DNA of 64,000 nucleotides from Lewinella sp. IMCC34191 (GTDB lineage Bacteria; Bacteroidota; Bacteroidia; Chitinophagales; Saprospiraceae), in NCBI RefSeq assembly GCF_003390935.1, contig NZ_QNQZ01000001.1, forward strand, positions 372,001 through 436,000. Reading direction: 5' to 3'. Within the stretch, counting starts at the first letter, position 1, and the number at the start of each line of letters is the position of its first letter. Under the pieces are notes generated by a model. It searched no databases, had not been told where the DNA came from, and worked only from the letters and a program-made list of their open reading frames with translations. Made by a program: the position numbers and the translations under genes. Below are positions 8,898 to 18,008 of the stretch, piece after piece.

Positions 8898-9959
8898 TCA
8901 AACGGCGGGATTGGGAAATCTATTCTGTACAGCTTCCAGATCGTGTATCATCTCTTCCGTTAACCGCAAGTGAATGCTGTCGATGTTCTCCTGAAGTTGC
9001 TCCAGATCGGTGGCGCCGATGATGTTACTCTGGGTAAAGGAACGGTCGGTTACGAAGGCCAAAGCCATCTGACTCATGGTGAGTCCGTATTTCTCCGCTA
9101 CCTCCGCGTAGGCTCGGGTAGGCGCGAGGGCATTATCGCCGTTGTAGCGGGTGTAGTGGGTAAATTGGTTCAGGCGGCTCGAAGGATTGTCCGTGCCGCG
9201 CAGGTACTTACCGGAAAGACGACCCATCGCAAGAGGTGAATACGGAAAGCCGGCTACATTTTCACGCAGGCACACTTCCGCCAACCCCACCTCAAAACCC
9301 CGGGAGAGGAGGCTATAGGGGTTCTGAATACTTACCGGACGCGGCAAGTCATGAAGTTCCGCCAGATGCAGGACCCGCATCAGCCCCCAGGCGGTTTCAT
9401 TACTCACGCCCCATTCCCGGATCAGCCCTTCCCGTTGGAGTTGTTGCACGTCACGGAGGACGGTCAGGAAGTTATCCTGCCAGTCGTCCAGTTCCTGCAC
9501 GCCCCGTACGCCGAAGTAATTGGCCTTCCGCTCGGGCCAGTGAAGCTGGTATAGGTCGATGTAATCCGTCTGTAGTCGTTTCAGACTGCGTTCGACGGCC
9601 GTCCGGAGCTGACCTTCGGCGAAGCCCATGTTCGGGCGGATATGTTCCGCCATGCTCCCGGGGCCGGCAATTTTAGTGGCTAGGTAAAAGTCCTCCCGCC
9701 GTTTGCGGGCCCGGATCCACGTGCCGATGATCCGCTCCGTGCTCCCCTGGGTTTCGGCGCGGGGCGGCACGCTGTACATCTCCGCGGTATCGATGAGGTT
9801 GATGCCCCGCTCCATCGCATAGTCGAGTTGGCGATGCCCTTCCTGCTCCGTATTCTGCTGACCGAAGGTCATGGTGCCGAGCGCGATCTTGGAAACCTGC
9901 CATCCGGTGCCGCCGAAGGCGTTGTAGCGCATGTCGCCGTTGAAGTTTTTGATCTCCAT
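8898..9959 (-). CDS. NADP(H)-dependent aldo/keto reductase, Tas/YajO-like
   Basis: 353 residues, TIM-barrel aldo/keto reductase. The catalytic tetrad is visible: Asp in NLIDTAEMY, Tyr in the same motif, Lys in YLATKIAGPG, and His in LYQLHWPER. The long insertion with RAETQGSTERIIGTWI and the ending LQENIDSIHLRLTEEM match the Tas-like subfamily. Start is annotated at 9959; an internal ATG at 9932 (MRYNAFGGTGWQVSKIALGT) aligns better with the family N-terminus and is an equal candidate. It lies 42 bp downstream of the Nudix-type regulator on the same strand and may share its transcript. Substrate unknown. Confidence 0.9.
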   Translation of the reverse strand: MEIKNFNGDMRYNAFGGTGWQVSKIALGTMTFGQQNTEQEGHRQLDYAMERGINLIDTAEMYSVPPRAETQGSTERIIGTWIRARKRREDFYLATKIAGPGSMAEHIRPNMGFAEGQLRTAVERSLKRLQTDYIDLYQLHWPERKANYFGVRGVQELDDWQDNFLTVLRDVQQLQREGLIREWGVSNETAWGLMRVLHLAELHDLPRPVSIQNPYSLLSRGFEVGLAEVCLRENVAGFPYSPLAMGRLSGKYLRGTDNPSSRLNQFTHYTRYNGDNALAPTRAYAEVAEKYGLTMSQMALAFVTDRSFTQSNIIGATDLEQLQENIDSIHLRLTEEMIHDLEAVQNRFPNPAV

Positions 9960-10001
9960 GTCGGTGTAACGTATTGACCGTTCAAAGTTCAGTGCGAACC
10001 G

Positions 10002-10727
10002 CTAACCCGTTTCCGTATCTACCTCTTCCAGGGCAAAACTATAGAGGTAGGGAGCCTTGTGAGCTTTGCCCTCCCGTAACTTCTGGTGCCGACGCAGCAG
10101 GCCGGTGGCCAGCATCTTCCGCTGGAACGTCGAGCGGCGAAGTTCCTTTCCCAAAATCGCCTCGTACACGTGCTGCAACTCCTTCATGGTGAACCGCGTA
10201 GGGAGCAGGTTTTTACCCACCAGGTTGCTTTCCAAATTCTGCCGTAGCGTTTCCAGCGCCCGCTCCACTATCCGGGTATGATCGAACAGAAGTGGCGGCA
10301 GTTCGTCCACGTCGTACCAGGCAATGGAATCCGACAGGGCATCCGGTTGCAGTTCCACCCCATGGTAATCGATCAGGGCGTAATAGGCCACGGACACGAA
10401 TCGGTCCATCAGCCAGGGCTGTTCCTCCGGCGCGTACCCACTCATCTGCAGGATAGTACGCATGGCCTTGCCGTCGGACCTTTCCATGCTCCCGAAGGTG
10501 TGGAATTGCCGCAGGTAAACATCGGCTAAGCCGGTTCGCTCTTCCAACCCCCGGCGGACGGCATCATCCAACGCCTCGTCCGCCCGCACGAAGCCGCCCG
10601 GCAGGGCAAACCACTTCGTCCGGTGGTACTCCATGATCAGGATCTTTAGCCTTCCCTCGGCGAAGCCGAAGATGACCGAATCGTAAGCCAGGTGGGGTAG
10701 GTAAGGAGCGGAAGAATCGCTGGGCAT
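10002..10727 (-). CDS. Nudix-domain transcriptional regulator (NrtR/AraR-like)
   Basis: 241 residues: an N-terminal Nudix fold (about 10-150) and a C-terminal winged-helix DNA-binding domain (about 160-235; FTMKELQHVYEAILGKELRRSTFQRKML). The Nudix box is degenerate. Where catalytic enzymes have RExxEE, this protein has RGLEER (in AVRRGLEERTGL), so two metal-binding glutamates are missing. That is expected for regulators that sense a ligand rather than hydrolyse it. Relatives regulate NAD metabolism (NrtR) or sugar use in Bacteroidota (AraR type). It is divergent from the esterase genes, and a perfect 7-3-7 palindrome lies between them at 10791-10807, the best candidate operator. Likely targets are the esterases and itself (inference). 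Confidence 0.87.
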   Translation of the reverse strand: MPSDSSAPYLPHLAYDSVIFGFAEGRLKILIMEYHRTKWFALPGGFVRADEALDDAVRRGLEERTGLADVYLRQFHTFGSMERSDGKAMRTILQMSGYAPEEQPWLMDRFVSVAYYALIDYHGVELQPDALSDSIAWYDVDELPPLLFDHTRIVERALETLRQNLESNLVGKNLLPTRFTMKELQHVYEAILGKELRRSTFQRKMLATGLLRRHQKLREGKAHKAPYLYSFALEEVDTETG

Positions 10728-10790
10728 AGGCCCCGAAGGTAAGGCCCCAGGAACGATTTGCCCCGAAGTAAACTAAACAGTCCGTATTAT

Positions 10791-10807
10791 TGTCTCAAAG
10801 TGAGACA
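10791..10807. promoter_or_regulatory. Perfect palindrome, candidate operator for the Nudix-type regulator
   Basis: TGTCTCA, AAG, TGAGACA: a perfect 7-bp inverted repeat with a 3-bp spacer, in the gap between the regulator (start 10727, minus) and the esterase (ATG 10835, plus). A TATTATTG sequence at 10785-10792, one mismatch from the Bacteroidota -7 box TAnnTTTG, overlaps its left edge, with TTTG at 10757-10760 spaced 24 bp away. A protein bound here would block the esterase promoter. The ligand-regulator link is inferred from position. Confidence 0.6.
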
Positions 10808-10834
10808 TTAGCTTCTCGCGCTCAATCATGCACT

Positions 10835-12472
10835 ATGCGATTCCTACCGTGTTTTCTTATTTTCATCTATATGCTCTCCGCTACCGAAGCCGCCGCTCAG
10901 GATAATTTCGGACTTCCCGTGCGCGTCCAAACGACGGCCGGCACCATCGAAGGGACATTCGACACCCGTTCCGGCGTACAAAAGTTCCTGGGTGTTCCCT
11001 TTGCCGCGCCCCCGGTAGGAGAACTGCGGTGGCGGGCCACGCAACCAATCACCTCCTGGGAAGACGTACGGGAAACCAAAGCCTTCGGGCCCCGGCCGGT
11101 ACAGCCACCGGTCTTCGGCGATATGGATTTCCGCTCGGCGGGAATGAGCGAAGACTGCCTCTACCTCAACGTCTGGTCGCCGGCCGAGTCTCCCGATGCC
11201 GCCCTTCCCGTACTGGTGTACTTCTACGGCGGTGGATTCGTAGCCGGTGACGGTAGTGAGCCCCGCTACGACGGTCAGCGTATGGCCGAGAAAGGTATAG
11301 TAGCGGTTACGGTCAACTACCGCCTCAACGTATTCGGTTTTATGGCCCACCCGGAACTCTCCGCCGAAGCGGACTACGGTGCCTCCGGCAACTATGGGCT
11401 ACTCGATCAGCAGGCCGCCCTGCAGTGGGTGCATGACAACATCGCCGCCTTCGGGGGTGACCCGGCCCGCGTTACCATCGCCGGAGAAAGCGCCGGCTCG
11501 GTATCGGTCAGCGTGCAGATGGCTTCGCCCCTATCCCGGGGCCTCATCGCCGGCGCCATCGGCGAAAGCGGGGCTGCTATCGAACCGACCCTGGCCCCCG
11601 TACCCCTGGCGGAAGCGGAACAAACCGGGGCGAGCTTCGCCGAGCAGATCGGGCAAGCGAGTCTGGCTGAACTGCGCCAGCTCAGCACCCTCGAGCTCTA
11701 CCGGGCCTACGTCAAATCCCAGCGCTTCGGCTTCCCCCTGGTCGTAGACGGTTATCTACTGCCCGCCACGCTGCCGAAGATTTTCGCGGCCGGCGACCAA
11801 GCCCAGGTACCGCTGCTGGTAGGATGGAACTCCGCCGAAATCCCCGGTATGGCCTTCATGCAGGGCCAACCCTACACCACGGAGGCCTACATCGCCAAGA
11901 TGAAGGAAACCTACCCGGATCGCTACGAAGAAGCCCTCGACTTGTATCCGCACGCAACTGCCGAGGAGGTTGAGTACTCCGCCACCGACCTGGCCTCCGA
12001 TCGCTTCATCGTGTACAGCACCTGGCGCTGGTTCGATCTGCACCGCCAACACAGCGACTCGCCCGTATATCGCTATCTCTTCAGTCGGGTGCGTCCCCCG
12101 CTGGTTGACCAGAATCGCATGAGTGCATTGGCCGGTGGTACCGTCGAGCGCGATGACAGTACGCCGCCGCCCCCACAGCCCATCGGAGCCCCGCACGCCA
12201 GTGAGATCGAATACGCCATGGGTAACCTTCACCTGGTCAAAGACTACGACTGGACCGATACCGACCACCAGGTATCCCAGGTCATGCAGGACTACTTCGC
12301 CAACTTCATCAAGACGGGTGATCCTAACGGAACGGAGTTACCCAACTGGCCGGCCGCAACCGCCGACGAAGAGCAACCCTCGGTCATCGTCATTGACGAA
12401 ACCACCAAGGCACGGCCGGCTACCAACGACGACCGCTACCGCTTCCTTTCCGAAACCTATCCGAAAGGGTAA
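10835..12472 (+). CDS. Type-B carboxylesterase, secreted
   Basis: 545-residue alpha/beta-hydrolase of the carboxylesterase/PnbA family. A signal peptide (MRFLPCFLIFIYMLSATEAAAQ) directs export. Family marks are KFLGVPFAAPPVGELRW, SEDCLYLNVWSP, an oxyanion-hole segment VYFYGGGF, the nucleophile elbow GESAGS, and His in GAPHASEIEYAMGN. The start at 10835 is preferred: an in-frame ATG at 10790 would begin inside the palindrome and place 15 polar residues before the signal peptide. A second esterase follows after 33 bp and they are likely co-transcribed. The natural substrate may be plant or algal ester groups such as acetyl or feruloyl, but this is a guess. Confidence 0.92.
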   Translation: MRFLPCFLIFIYMLSATEAAAQDNFGLPVRVQTTAGTIEGTFDTRSGVQKFLGVPFAAPPVGELRWRATQPITSWEDVRETKAFGPRPVQPPVFGDMDFRSAGMSEDCLYLNVWSPAESPDAALPVLVYFYGGGFVAGDGSEPRYDGQRMAEKGIVAVTVNYRLNVFGFMAHPELSAEADYGASGNYGLLDQQAALQWVHDNIAAFGGDPARVTIAGESAGSVSVSVQMASPLSRGLIAGAIGESGAAIEPTLAPVPLAEAEQTGASFAEQIGQASLAELRQLSTLELYRAYVKSQRFGFPLVVDGYLLPATLPKIFAAGDQAQVPLLVGWNSAEIPGMAFMQGQPYTTEAYIAKMKETYPDRYEEALDLYPHATAEEVEYSATDLASDRFIVYSTWRWFDLHRQHSDSPVYRYLFSRVRPPLVDQNRMSALAGGTVERDDSTPPPPQPIGAPHASEIEYAMGNLHLVKDYDWTDTDHQVSQVMQDYFANFIKTGDPNGTELPNWPAATADEEQPSVIVIDETTKARPATNDDRYRFLSETYPKG

Positions 12473-12505
12473 AGCCACCCCCTCCTCCAAGCAAACAAAT
12501 CGATC

Positions 12506-14113
12506 ATGCAAAGACTGTTTCTATTTCTCATCACCGTCCTTATCTGCCTGCCCGCCGTGGCCCAAATTGAATCCGGCATGGACGTCGCCGTCACAGAAAC
12601 CAAATCCGGCAAGGTCCGGGGCTTCATTCGCGATGGAGTCTATACGTACAAGGGCATTCCCTACGGTACGGCCAACAGATTTGAAACCGCCACCGCCCCG
12701 GAAGCGTGGGAGGAAATCCGTAGCTCCCTTTCCTGGGGCCCCGTTGCCCCCCTCATGAATCCCACGACCATGGTCAACGACGAAAGCGAGTTCGTTTTCG
12801 ACCACGACTGGGGCTATCCCAACGAGGACTGCCTGGTGCTCAACGTCTGGACGCCCGGCATCGACGACGGCAAGAAACGGCCGGTCATGGTCTGGCTGCA
12901 CGGCGGCGGCTTCACCGCGGGATCCTCCCAGGAGCTGCCTTCCTACCACGGGCAGAACCTCGCCCAGAACGGCGACGTGGTGGTGGTGTCCATCAATCAC
13001 CGGCTCAATGTTCTGGGCTTCCTCGACCTCTCCGCCTACGGAGAGAAGTACGCCACCTCCGCCAACAACAGTATGGTAGACGCCCGCCTGGCCCTGGAAT
13101 GGGTACGTGACAACATCGCGAATTTCGGCGGTGACCCTGAGAACGTGCTCATCTTCGGCCAGTCCGGCGGCGGCGCTAAAGTGAATACCCTCATGGCCAT
13201 GCCCTCCGCCAAGGGGCTGTTTCACAAAGCCGTGAATCAATCCGGTGCCTTCCGCGGCGGGTTCCTCACCCGGGAAACCTCCCAGGCACTCGGCAAGGAA
13301 ACCGTAGCCCAGCTCGGGATCCTGGAGAGCGACATCGACGCCATCCAGGAAGTCCCCTTTGATACGCTCGTCGCGGCCAGTCAGCGGGCCATCCGGGTCG
13401 TCTCCCAACGGCTGCGCGATGGCGGGGAAACCGTTCCCGGCTTCGGACTTAGCTGGGGGCCCAGCGTCGACGGAAAGGTGTTGCCCTACCAGATGTACGA
13501 TCCGGAGGCTTTGGCCCTGTCCCGCGACGTTCCCCTGCTCATCGGTACGGTGAAGAACGAGTTCATGCCCTCGCTTCGCTCCAATATGTCCGACGCCACG
13601 GAGGAGGAAGTGGTCGAGTACCTCGGCAATCAGTACGGCGAAAAAGCCGAAACCTACCTGCGGGCCGTCCGGGAAGCCTACCCCGACGACACCCGCGCCT
13701 CGGACCTGATGGACGTAGATATGATGTTCCGCCCCGGTGCCGTGTACCAGGCCAATGAGAAATCTTCCCTTAAAGGGGGCGCCCCCGTGTACATGTACCT
13801 CTTCACCTGGCAGTCGCCCGTACTCGACGGCAAATACAAGGCGCTGCACTGCATGGAGATCCCCTTCGTCTTCGACAACATCGACCGCTGCGACCAAATG
13901 ACCGGCGGCGGCCCGGAAGCTCACGCCCTGGCTAAGGACGTTAGCCGCGCCTGGATCAACTTCGCGCATTCCGGTGACCCCAATCACGACGGCCTCCCTG
14001 AGTGGCCGACGTATAACGCCAACGAAGGAGCGACCATGATGCTCGACCTGGAAAGTAAAGTCCGCAACCACCCGGACCAGGCGCTCATCGACTTCATGTC
14101 CGCCAATCAGTAG
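12506..14113 (+). CDS. Type-B carboxylesterase, secreted, second copy
   Basis: 535 residues with signal peptide MQRLFLFLITVLICLPAVAQ. Carboxylesterase marks: YKGIPYG near the N-terminus, NEDCLVLNVWTPG, oxyanion hole VWLHGGGF, nucleophile elbow GQSGGGAKV and the catalytic His region ALHCMEIPFVF. The nucleophile context is GQSGG rather than GESAG, so it is a diverged paralogue of the upstream gene, not a recent duplicate. It ends at a TAG followed immediately by one copy of the dispersed 20-bp repeat, and a strong hairpin terminator at 14186-14218 closes the pair. A 516-codon open frame on the opposite strand is a shadow. Confidence 0.92.
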   Translation: MQRLFLFLITVLICLPAVAQIESGMDVAVTETKSGKVRGFIRDGVYTYKGIPYGTANRFETATAPEAWEEIRSSLSWGPVAPLMNPTTMVNDESEFVFDHDWGYPNEDCLVLNVWTPGIDDGKKRPVMVWLHGGGFTAGSSQELPSYHGQNLAQNGDVVVVSINHRLNVLGFLDLSAYGEKYATSANNSMVDARLALEWVRDNIANFGGDPENVLIFGQSGGGAKVNTLMAMPSAKGLFHKAVNQSGAFRGGFLTRETSQALGKETVAQLGILESDIDAIQEVPFDTLVAASQRAIRVVSQRLRDGGETVPGFGLSWGPSVDGKVLPYQMYDPEALALSRDVPLLIGTVKNEFMPSLRSNMSDATEEEVVEYLGNQYGEKAETYLRAVREAYPDDTRASDLMDVDMMFRPGAVYQANEKSSLKGGAPVYMYLFTWQSPVLDGKYKALHCMEIPFVFDNIDRCDQMTGGGPEAHALAKDVSRAWINFAHSGDPNHDGLPEWPTYNANEGATMMLDLESKVRNHPDQALIDFMSANQ

Positions 14114-14136
14114 GGCGGCGGAGCGCAGGTAAAAAG
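14114..14136 (+). repeat. Dispersed ~20-bp repeat, copy 1
   Basis: GGCGGCGGAGCGCAGGTA followed by AAAA, starting at the base after the esterase stop codon. One of six copies sharing the core GAGCGCAGGTA in this window. Confidence 0.75.
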
Positions 14137-14185
14137 TGCGTTACCAACAGGATGGATAAGCCCGTTCCTGCTTCAACGCAGGAGG

Positions 14186-14218
14186 AACGGCCACGCCTAT
14201 GGCGTGGCCGTTTCGTTT
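14186..14218 (+). terminator. Rho-independent terminator after the esterase pair
   Basis: A perfect 12-bp stem AACGGCCACGCC / GGCGTGGCCGTT with a TAT loop, followed by TCGTTT. It lies 73 bp after the second esterase stop. A second, imperfect inverted repeat (CCGTTCCTGC with GCAGGAGGAACGG) lies just upstream at 14162-14190. Confidence 0.75.
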
Positions 14219-14340
14219 GGTGGGAAGCAACAAGGGACGTAACTGCAAGGTGAGTATTTAACGCCGCGCCCCGTTGGTTTAACGCGTTCGTAACGGAAGG
14301 GAAGAGTCGGTATGCCTACGTTTAGTCAAACCGATAAGCA

Positions 14341-14862
14341 ATGTCCCCCAGACCGATAATTTCCTGTGTATTCCTTTTACTCTTTACCTCCTGCCTCCCG
14401 ATCTATATAGCGCGGAACAAAGTACCGACTCGGGAAATGCCACCTTTAGCAATTCCGTCCGGCGAATCGGTGCGGGTGGTGCACGGCGATCCGGGTAACC
14501 CCATGCAAGTGTCCGTAGAACGGGCGCTGGCGGAGGCCGGCTTTACCGTGTTTTCCAGTGGTCTGCTGGGTGCCAGTATGCCTGCCTCGGTTCTCAGGTA
14601 TGAGGCAGCCGATACCACCGTTTACCGTACCGACCGCGCGATGGTATACCAACGACTGTACGAAGATCAAGAGGTCCAATACCTACTGAAATACAGCTAC
14701 ACCGGTGAAGTATCGACCCTGACGGGTTTCAGCGCTTCCCTGGTGCAGGCCGAAGACGGTAGACTGGTTGGAAGTTACTCCGACACCTTTATGCTGGGCC
14801 GCAACGCGGCCCGGGTGATGGAAGACTTCACGGAAAGTCTACGCCGTGCACTGTCCAATTAA
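14341..14862 (+). CDS. Small predicted lipoprotein, unknown function
   Basis: 173 residues. The N-terminus (MSPRPIISCVFLLLFTSCLP) is a short hydrophobic signal ending in a lipobox-like FTSC, so it is probably lipid-anchored facing the periplasm. The rest is a mixed alpha/beta domain of about 130 residues without a motif I recognise; the ending (RNAARVMEDFTESLRRALSN) is an amphipathic helix. It stands alone between the esterase terminator and the 3' end of the mutarotase gene, whose stop is 12 bp away on the other strand. No function can be assigned. Confidence 0.6.
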   Translation: MSPRPIISCVFLLLFTSCLPIYIARNKVPTREMPPLAIPSGESVRVVHGDPGNPMQVSVERALAEAGFTVFSSGLLGASMPASVLRYEAADTTVYRTDRAMVYQRLYEDQEVQYLLKYSYTGEVSTLTGFSASLVQAEDGRLVGSYSDTFMLGRNAARVMEDFTESLRRALSN

Positions 14863-14874
14863 GGCCTTATTTAC

Positions 14875-16032
14875 TTATTCGGATTCGTCACGGGTCGAGA
14901 AGCGGTAAACCGTTTCGGATTCGTAGGTGTCGCCCGGCTCCAGGATGGTCGATGGGAAGTCCGCCTGATTGGGTCCGTCGGGGAAGTGCTGCGTTTCCAG
15001 GCAAAGCGCGCTACGCAGTTCGTAGCTGACATCGTCTTTCCCGGTAAAGCTGCCGTCGAGGAAGTTGCCGGAGTAGAATTGGATACCCGGCTCGGTGGTC
15101 AGGACTTCCATCATGCGTCCCGAGGACGGATCGTACAGGGTAGCCACCGAGGTGAGGCTGCCGCCGCCGCTGTTCAGCACCCAGTTGTGGTCGTAGCCCT
15201 GGCCGAAACCGAGTTGCTCGTTTTCCTCTTCGATCCGCTCGCCGATGGCGGTGGGTTCGCGGAAGTCGAAGGGGGTACCTTCCACGTCGCGCAATTCACC
15301 GGTAGGGATGAGGGTATTGTTGACCGGCGTGTACGCGTCGGCATCGATCATGAGTTCGTGGTCGAGGATGGTACCTCCGCCGCTCAGGTTGAAGTAGCTG
15401 TGGTTGGTCAGGTTGACCGGGGTGGCCTTGTCCGTGGTGGCCGTGTAGTCGATGCGCACCTCGTTGTCGTCGGTCAGGGTGTAGCGTACCGTTACGTCCA
15501 GGTTGCCGGGATAGCCTTCCTCACCGTCGGGGCTGGTGCGCTGTAGCTCAACGGCATTCTCCTCGTTCATTGCCGTAGCGTTCCAGAGTTTGGTGTGAAA
15601 TCCTTCGGGTCCGCCGTGGAGGGAATTTGGCCCGTCGTTGGTGGGCAGTTCGTAGGTTTCTCCGTTCAGGGTGAAGGTGCCGTTGGCGATGCGGTTGCCG
15701 TAGCGTCCGATCAGCGCGCCGAAGTAGGGATCTTCTCCCAGGTAACCTTCCACCGTGGGGAAGCCGTGGGCTACGTCGGCCATATTACCGTCGCGGTCCG
15801 GTACCCGGATGCTCGTGATGATGCCGCCGTAGTTCGTGATGTCGACCTCCATGCCATTTTCGTTGGTCAGCGTGTAGACCTCCGCCGGTCCTTCGGGGGT
15901 GTCGCCGAAGCCGGTCACGGATACGCTATCCCGCGTAGTTTCTTCCTCCGCCGTGGCCGTATCGGCGTTGCCCTCGCCACCACAGGCATAGAGGAGGGAA
16001 AGAAGGAGGTAAATGGAAAAGTGAATTCGCAT
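14875..16032 (-). CDS. galM: Aldose 1-epimerase (mutarotase), lipoprotein
   Basis: Interconverts alpha and beta anomers of aldohexoses. Family marks are GALIGRYGNRIANGTFTLNG, NSLHGGPEGFHTKLW with a catalytic-type His, NLTNHSYFNLSG with the second His, QGYDHNWVLN, and EPGIQFYSGNF carrying the general-base Glu region. The chosen start at 16032 begins a signal peptide with lipobox (SLLYAC, then GGEGN), so the enzyme is exported and lipid-anchored, unlike the cytosolic E. coli form. The longer start at 16065 adds 11 residues encoded mostly by a dispersed 20-bp repeat. It lies 71 bp downstream of the Na+/sugar symporter on the same strand: mutarotation outside the membrane feeds the transporter its preferred anomer (inference). 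Confidence 0.93.
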   Translation of the reverse strand: MRIHFSIYLLLSLLYACGGEGNADTATAEEETTRDSVSVTGFGDTPEGPAEVYTLTNENGMEVDITNYGGIITSIRVPDRDGNMADVAHGFPTVEGYLGEDPYFGALIGRYGNRIANGTFTLNGETYELPTNDGPNSLHGGPEGFHTKLWNATAMNEENAVELQRTSPDGEEGYPGNLDVTVRYTLTDDNEVRIDYTATTDKATPVNLTNHSYFNLSGGGTILDHELMIDADAYTPVNNTLIPTGELRDVEGTPFDFREPTAIGERIEEENEQLGFGQGYDHNWVLNSGGGSLTSVATLYDPSSGRMMEVLTTEPGIQFYSGNFLDGSFTGKDDVSYELRSALCLETQHFPDGPNQADFPSTILEPGDTYESETVYRFSTRDESE

Positions 16033-16043
16033 GCTGAAAATGT

Positions 16044-16066
16044 TTTTACCTGCGCTCCGGCGCAAA
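16044..16066 (-). repeat. Dispersed ~20-bp repeat, copy 2
   Basis: Minus strand reads TTGCGCCGGAGCGCAGGTA followed by AAAA, one mismatch from the consensus. It sits in the leader between the symporter stop and the galM ATG, 11-33 bp upstream of that ATG. Confidence 0.75.
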
Positions 16067-16103
16067 AATGGTTATGTAGGTACGGGGAGGTTGGTGCTGA
16101 AAG

Positions 16104-17858
16104 TTAGCCGCTAAAGTAGCCGTAAGCGATCAGAATCAGCAGCACCACGACGCCCGACCAGATGACGTCTCCCTTCGAGTAGCTGGCTTTGGTCTCCGCC
16201 CGGTCGGCATCGGATAGCGTTCCGTAGGTCAGGCCGGCGATCTTTTCGTAGGCGGGTGCGGGGGTGGCGTAGCTCACGCCGACCATTACGGCCGCACAGA
16301 CCAAGAAGATCAGCAGGCTGTAGTACTGGAAGAAAATGTTGTTGACGAACCAGAAGAAGGAGCCCTCCTCGTAGGCGAAGTTTTCGCCCAGTGCGACCGG
16401 GGTATCGATGGCCAACCGGAAAAGGCCCATGGCGAAGCCTACTCCGAGTGCCCACAGACAGCCCTGGGCATTGAGCCGTTTGTTGAAGACGCCGAAGAAG
16501 AACACCACGAAGATGGGCGGCGCCAGGTAGCCCTGTACGCTCTGGAGGTAATCGTACAGGCCGCGGCTTCCCTGAATGACGGGAATCCAGGCCAGGCCGA
16601 TGACGACCATGGCCGCCGTGGCGAAGCGGCCGATACGGACCAAACTGGCCTCGCTGGCGTTGGGGCGGAACTTCGAGTAGAAGTCCATCGTGAAGAGGGT
16701 AGAGGAGGCGTTGAAGACGCCGGCCAGCGAGCTCATCAACGCGGCCAGTAGGCCGGCTACGACGAGCCCGCGAATACCCACGGGCAGCACCGTAGCCACC
16801 AGTAGCGGAAAAGCCTGTTGGGCGTTCTCCGTGACGAGTTTTCCGTTGGCGTCGAGCAGGGCCTCGCTCATGACCTGCATTTTACCGCTGCTGGCGAGGG
16901 CGAAGGAGATCATGCCGGGAATGATGAAGATGAACACCGGCAACAGCTTGAGCAGCGAGGCGGCGATGGTACCCCGGCGGGCTTCGGTCAGGCTCTCGGC
17001 ACCCAGCGTGCGCTGGACGATGTACTGGTCGGTACACCAGTACCACAGGCCGATAATGGGTGCGCAGAAGAGCATACCGAGCCAGGGGTAGTTGCTGTTG
17101 AAGTACCAGGCCATGCGGGTCTCGCTGATGACCGGCTCCCAGGTGCTTTCCACGCCGTCCGGTACGAGCGGCTTCCAGAGGTTGAACATCTCGGTACCGG
17201 CGATGCGGCGCAATTCGCTCCAGCCGCCCAGGGCGTCCAGGCCGTAGTACGTCACGAGGACGGAACCCAGAATGAGAATGATGGTCTGGATAGACTCGGT
17301 GTAGGCTACGACCTTCAGTCCGCCGAGGATCGTGTACGCTCCGGTGAGGATGATGACCAGGATGGAGCCGATCCAGAAGCTATCGAGCCCCATGAACGAG
17401 ATCTCCGGCATTAGTACCCCGAAGACGATGCCGCCGGCGAAGATGCCCACCGCCACCTTCGTGAGTACGTAGGCCACCAGGCTGATGAGCGACAGCACCA
17501 CCCGCGCGGCGGGGGAAAAGCGGCGCTCCAGGAACTCCGGCATGGTGAACACCTTCGAGCGCATGTAGAAGGGGGCGAGCACCCAGCCCAGCACCAGCAA
17601 ACACCAGGCGTGCAGCTCGTAGTGGGCCATGGCTACCCCGTCCGTCGCCCCGGATCCGGCGAGGCCGACGAGGTGCTCCGAACCGATGTTAGAAGCGAAA
17701 ATGGAGGCACCGACCACGAACCAACCCAGGTTGCGGCCAGCGAGAAAGTAATCGTCGGAGGTGTCGGACTTCTGGCTGATGACCCACCAGGCAATGCCGA
17801 GGATCAGGGTGAAGTAAGCGACGATAATGATCCAGTCGATGGTAGCAAGTACGGTCAA
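16104..17858 (-). CDS. Sodium/sugar symporter, SSS (SGLT-like) family
   Basis: 584-residue inner-membrane transporter with about 14 hydrophobic segments. It shows the SGLT-type N-terminus (SDDYFLAGRNLGWFVVGASI, FASNIGSEHLVGLAGSGA), which forms the first sodium/sugar helices, YTILGGLKVVAYTESIQT in the middle, and a CTDQYIVQRTLGAES loop characteristic of SGLT-like members. It imports a sugar, probably a hexose or its close relative, with Na+. It is the first gene of a symporter-galM unit transcribed away from the hybrid sensor gene and preceded by a good promoter with an inverted repeat (18009-18055). The neighbouring sensor/regulator is the obvious controller. Confidence 0.92.
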   Translation of the reverse strand: MTVLATIDWIIIVAYFTLILGIAWWVISQKSDTSDDYFLAGRNLGWFVVGASIFASNIGSEHLVGLAGSGATDGVAMAHYELHAWCLLVLGWVLAPFYMRSKVFTMPEFLERRFSPAARVVLSLISLVAYVLTKVAVGIFAGGIVFGVLMPEISFMGLDSFWIGSILVIILTGAYTILGGLKVVAYTESIQTIILILGSVLVTYYGLDALGGWSELRRIAGTEMFNLWKPLVPDGVESTWEPVISETRMAWYFNSNYPWLGMLFCAPIIGLWYWCTDQYIVQRTLGAESLTEARRGTIAASLLKLLPVFIFIIPGMISFALASSGKMQVMSEALLDANGKLVTENAQQAFPLLVATVLPVGIRGLVVAGLLAALMSSLAGVFNASSTLFTMDFYSKFRPNASEASLVRIGRFATAAMVVIGLAWIPVIQGSRGLYDYLQSVQGYLAPPIFVVFFFGVFNKRLNAQGCLWALGVGFAMGLFRLAIDTPVALGENFAYEEGSFFWFVNNIFFQYYSLLIFLVCAAVMVGVSYATPAPAYEKIAGLTYGTLSDADRAETKASYSKGDVIWSGVVVLLILIAYGYFSG

Positions 17859-18008
17859 GGGAACGGAAGTTTACGGAAACGGAGGATCCCCACGCCGGAA
17901 GCCCTCCGGCGCGGGCGGGGCCCGCCGGTAGCGATCGTGCCGGAAACGTGGGTTGGGATAATTTGCATGATCAAGCCTTCCTCCCACCCATACGTGCGGA
18001 GGGCAAGA

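Noticed and set aside
12521..14071. 516-codon open frame antisense to the second esterase
   Set aside because: It mirrors a GC-rich coding gene with clear catalytic motifs on the plus strand; the antisense protein shows no family motif.
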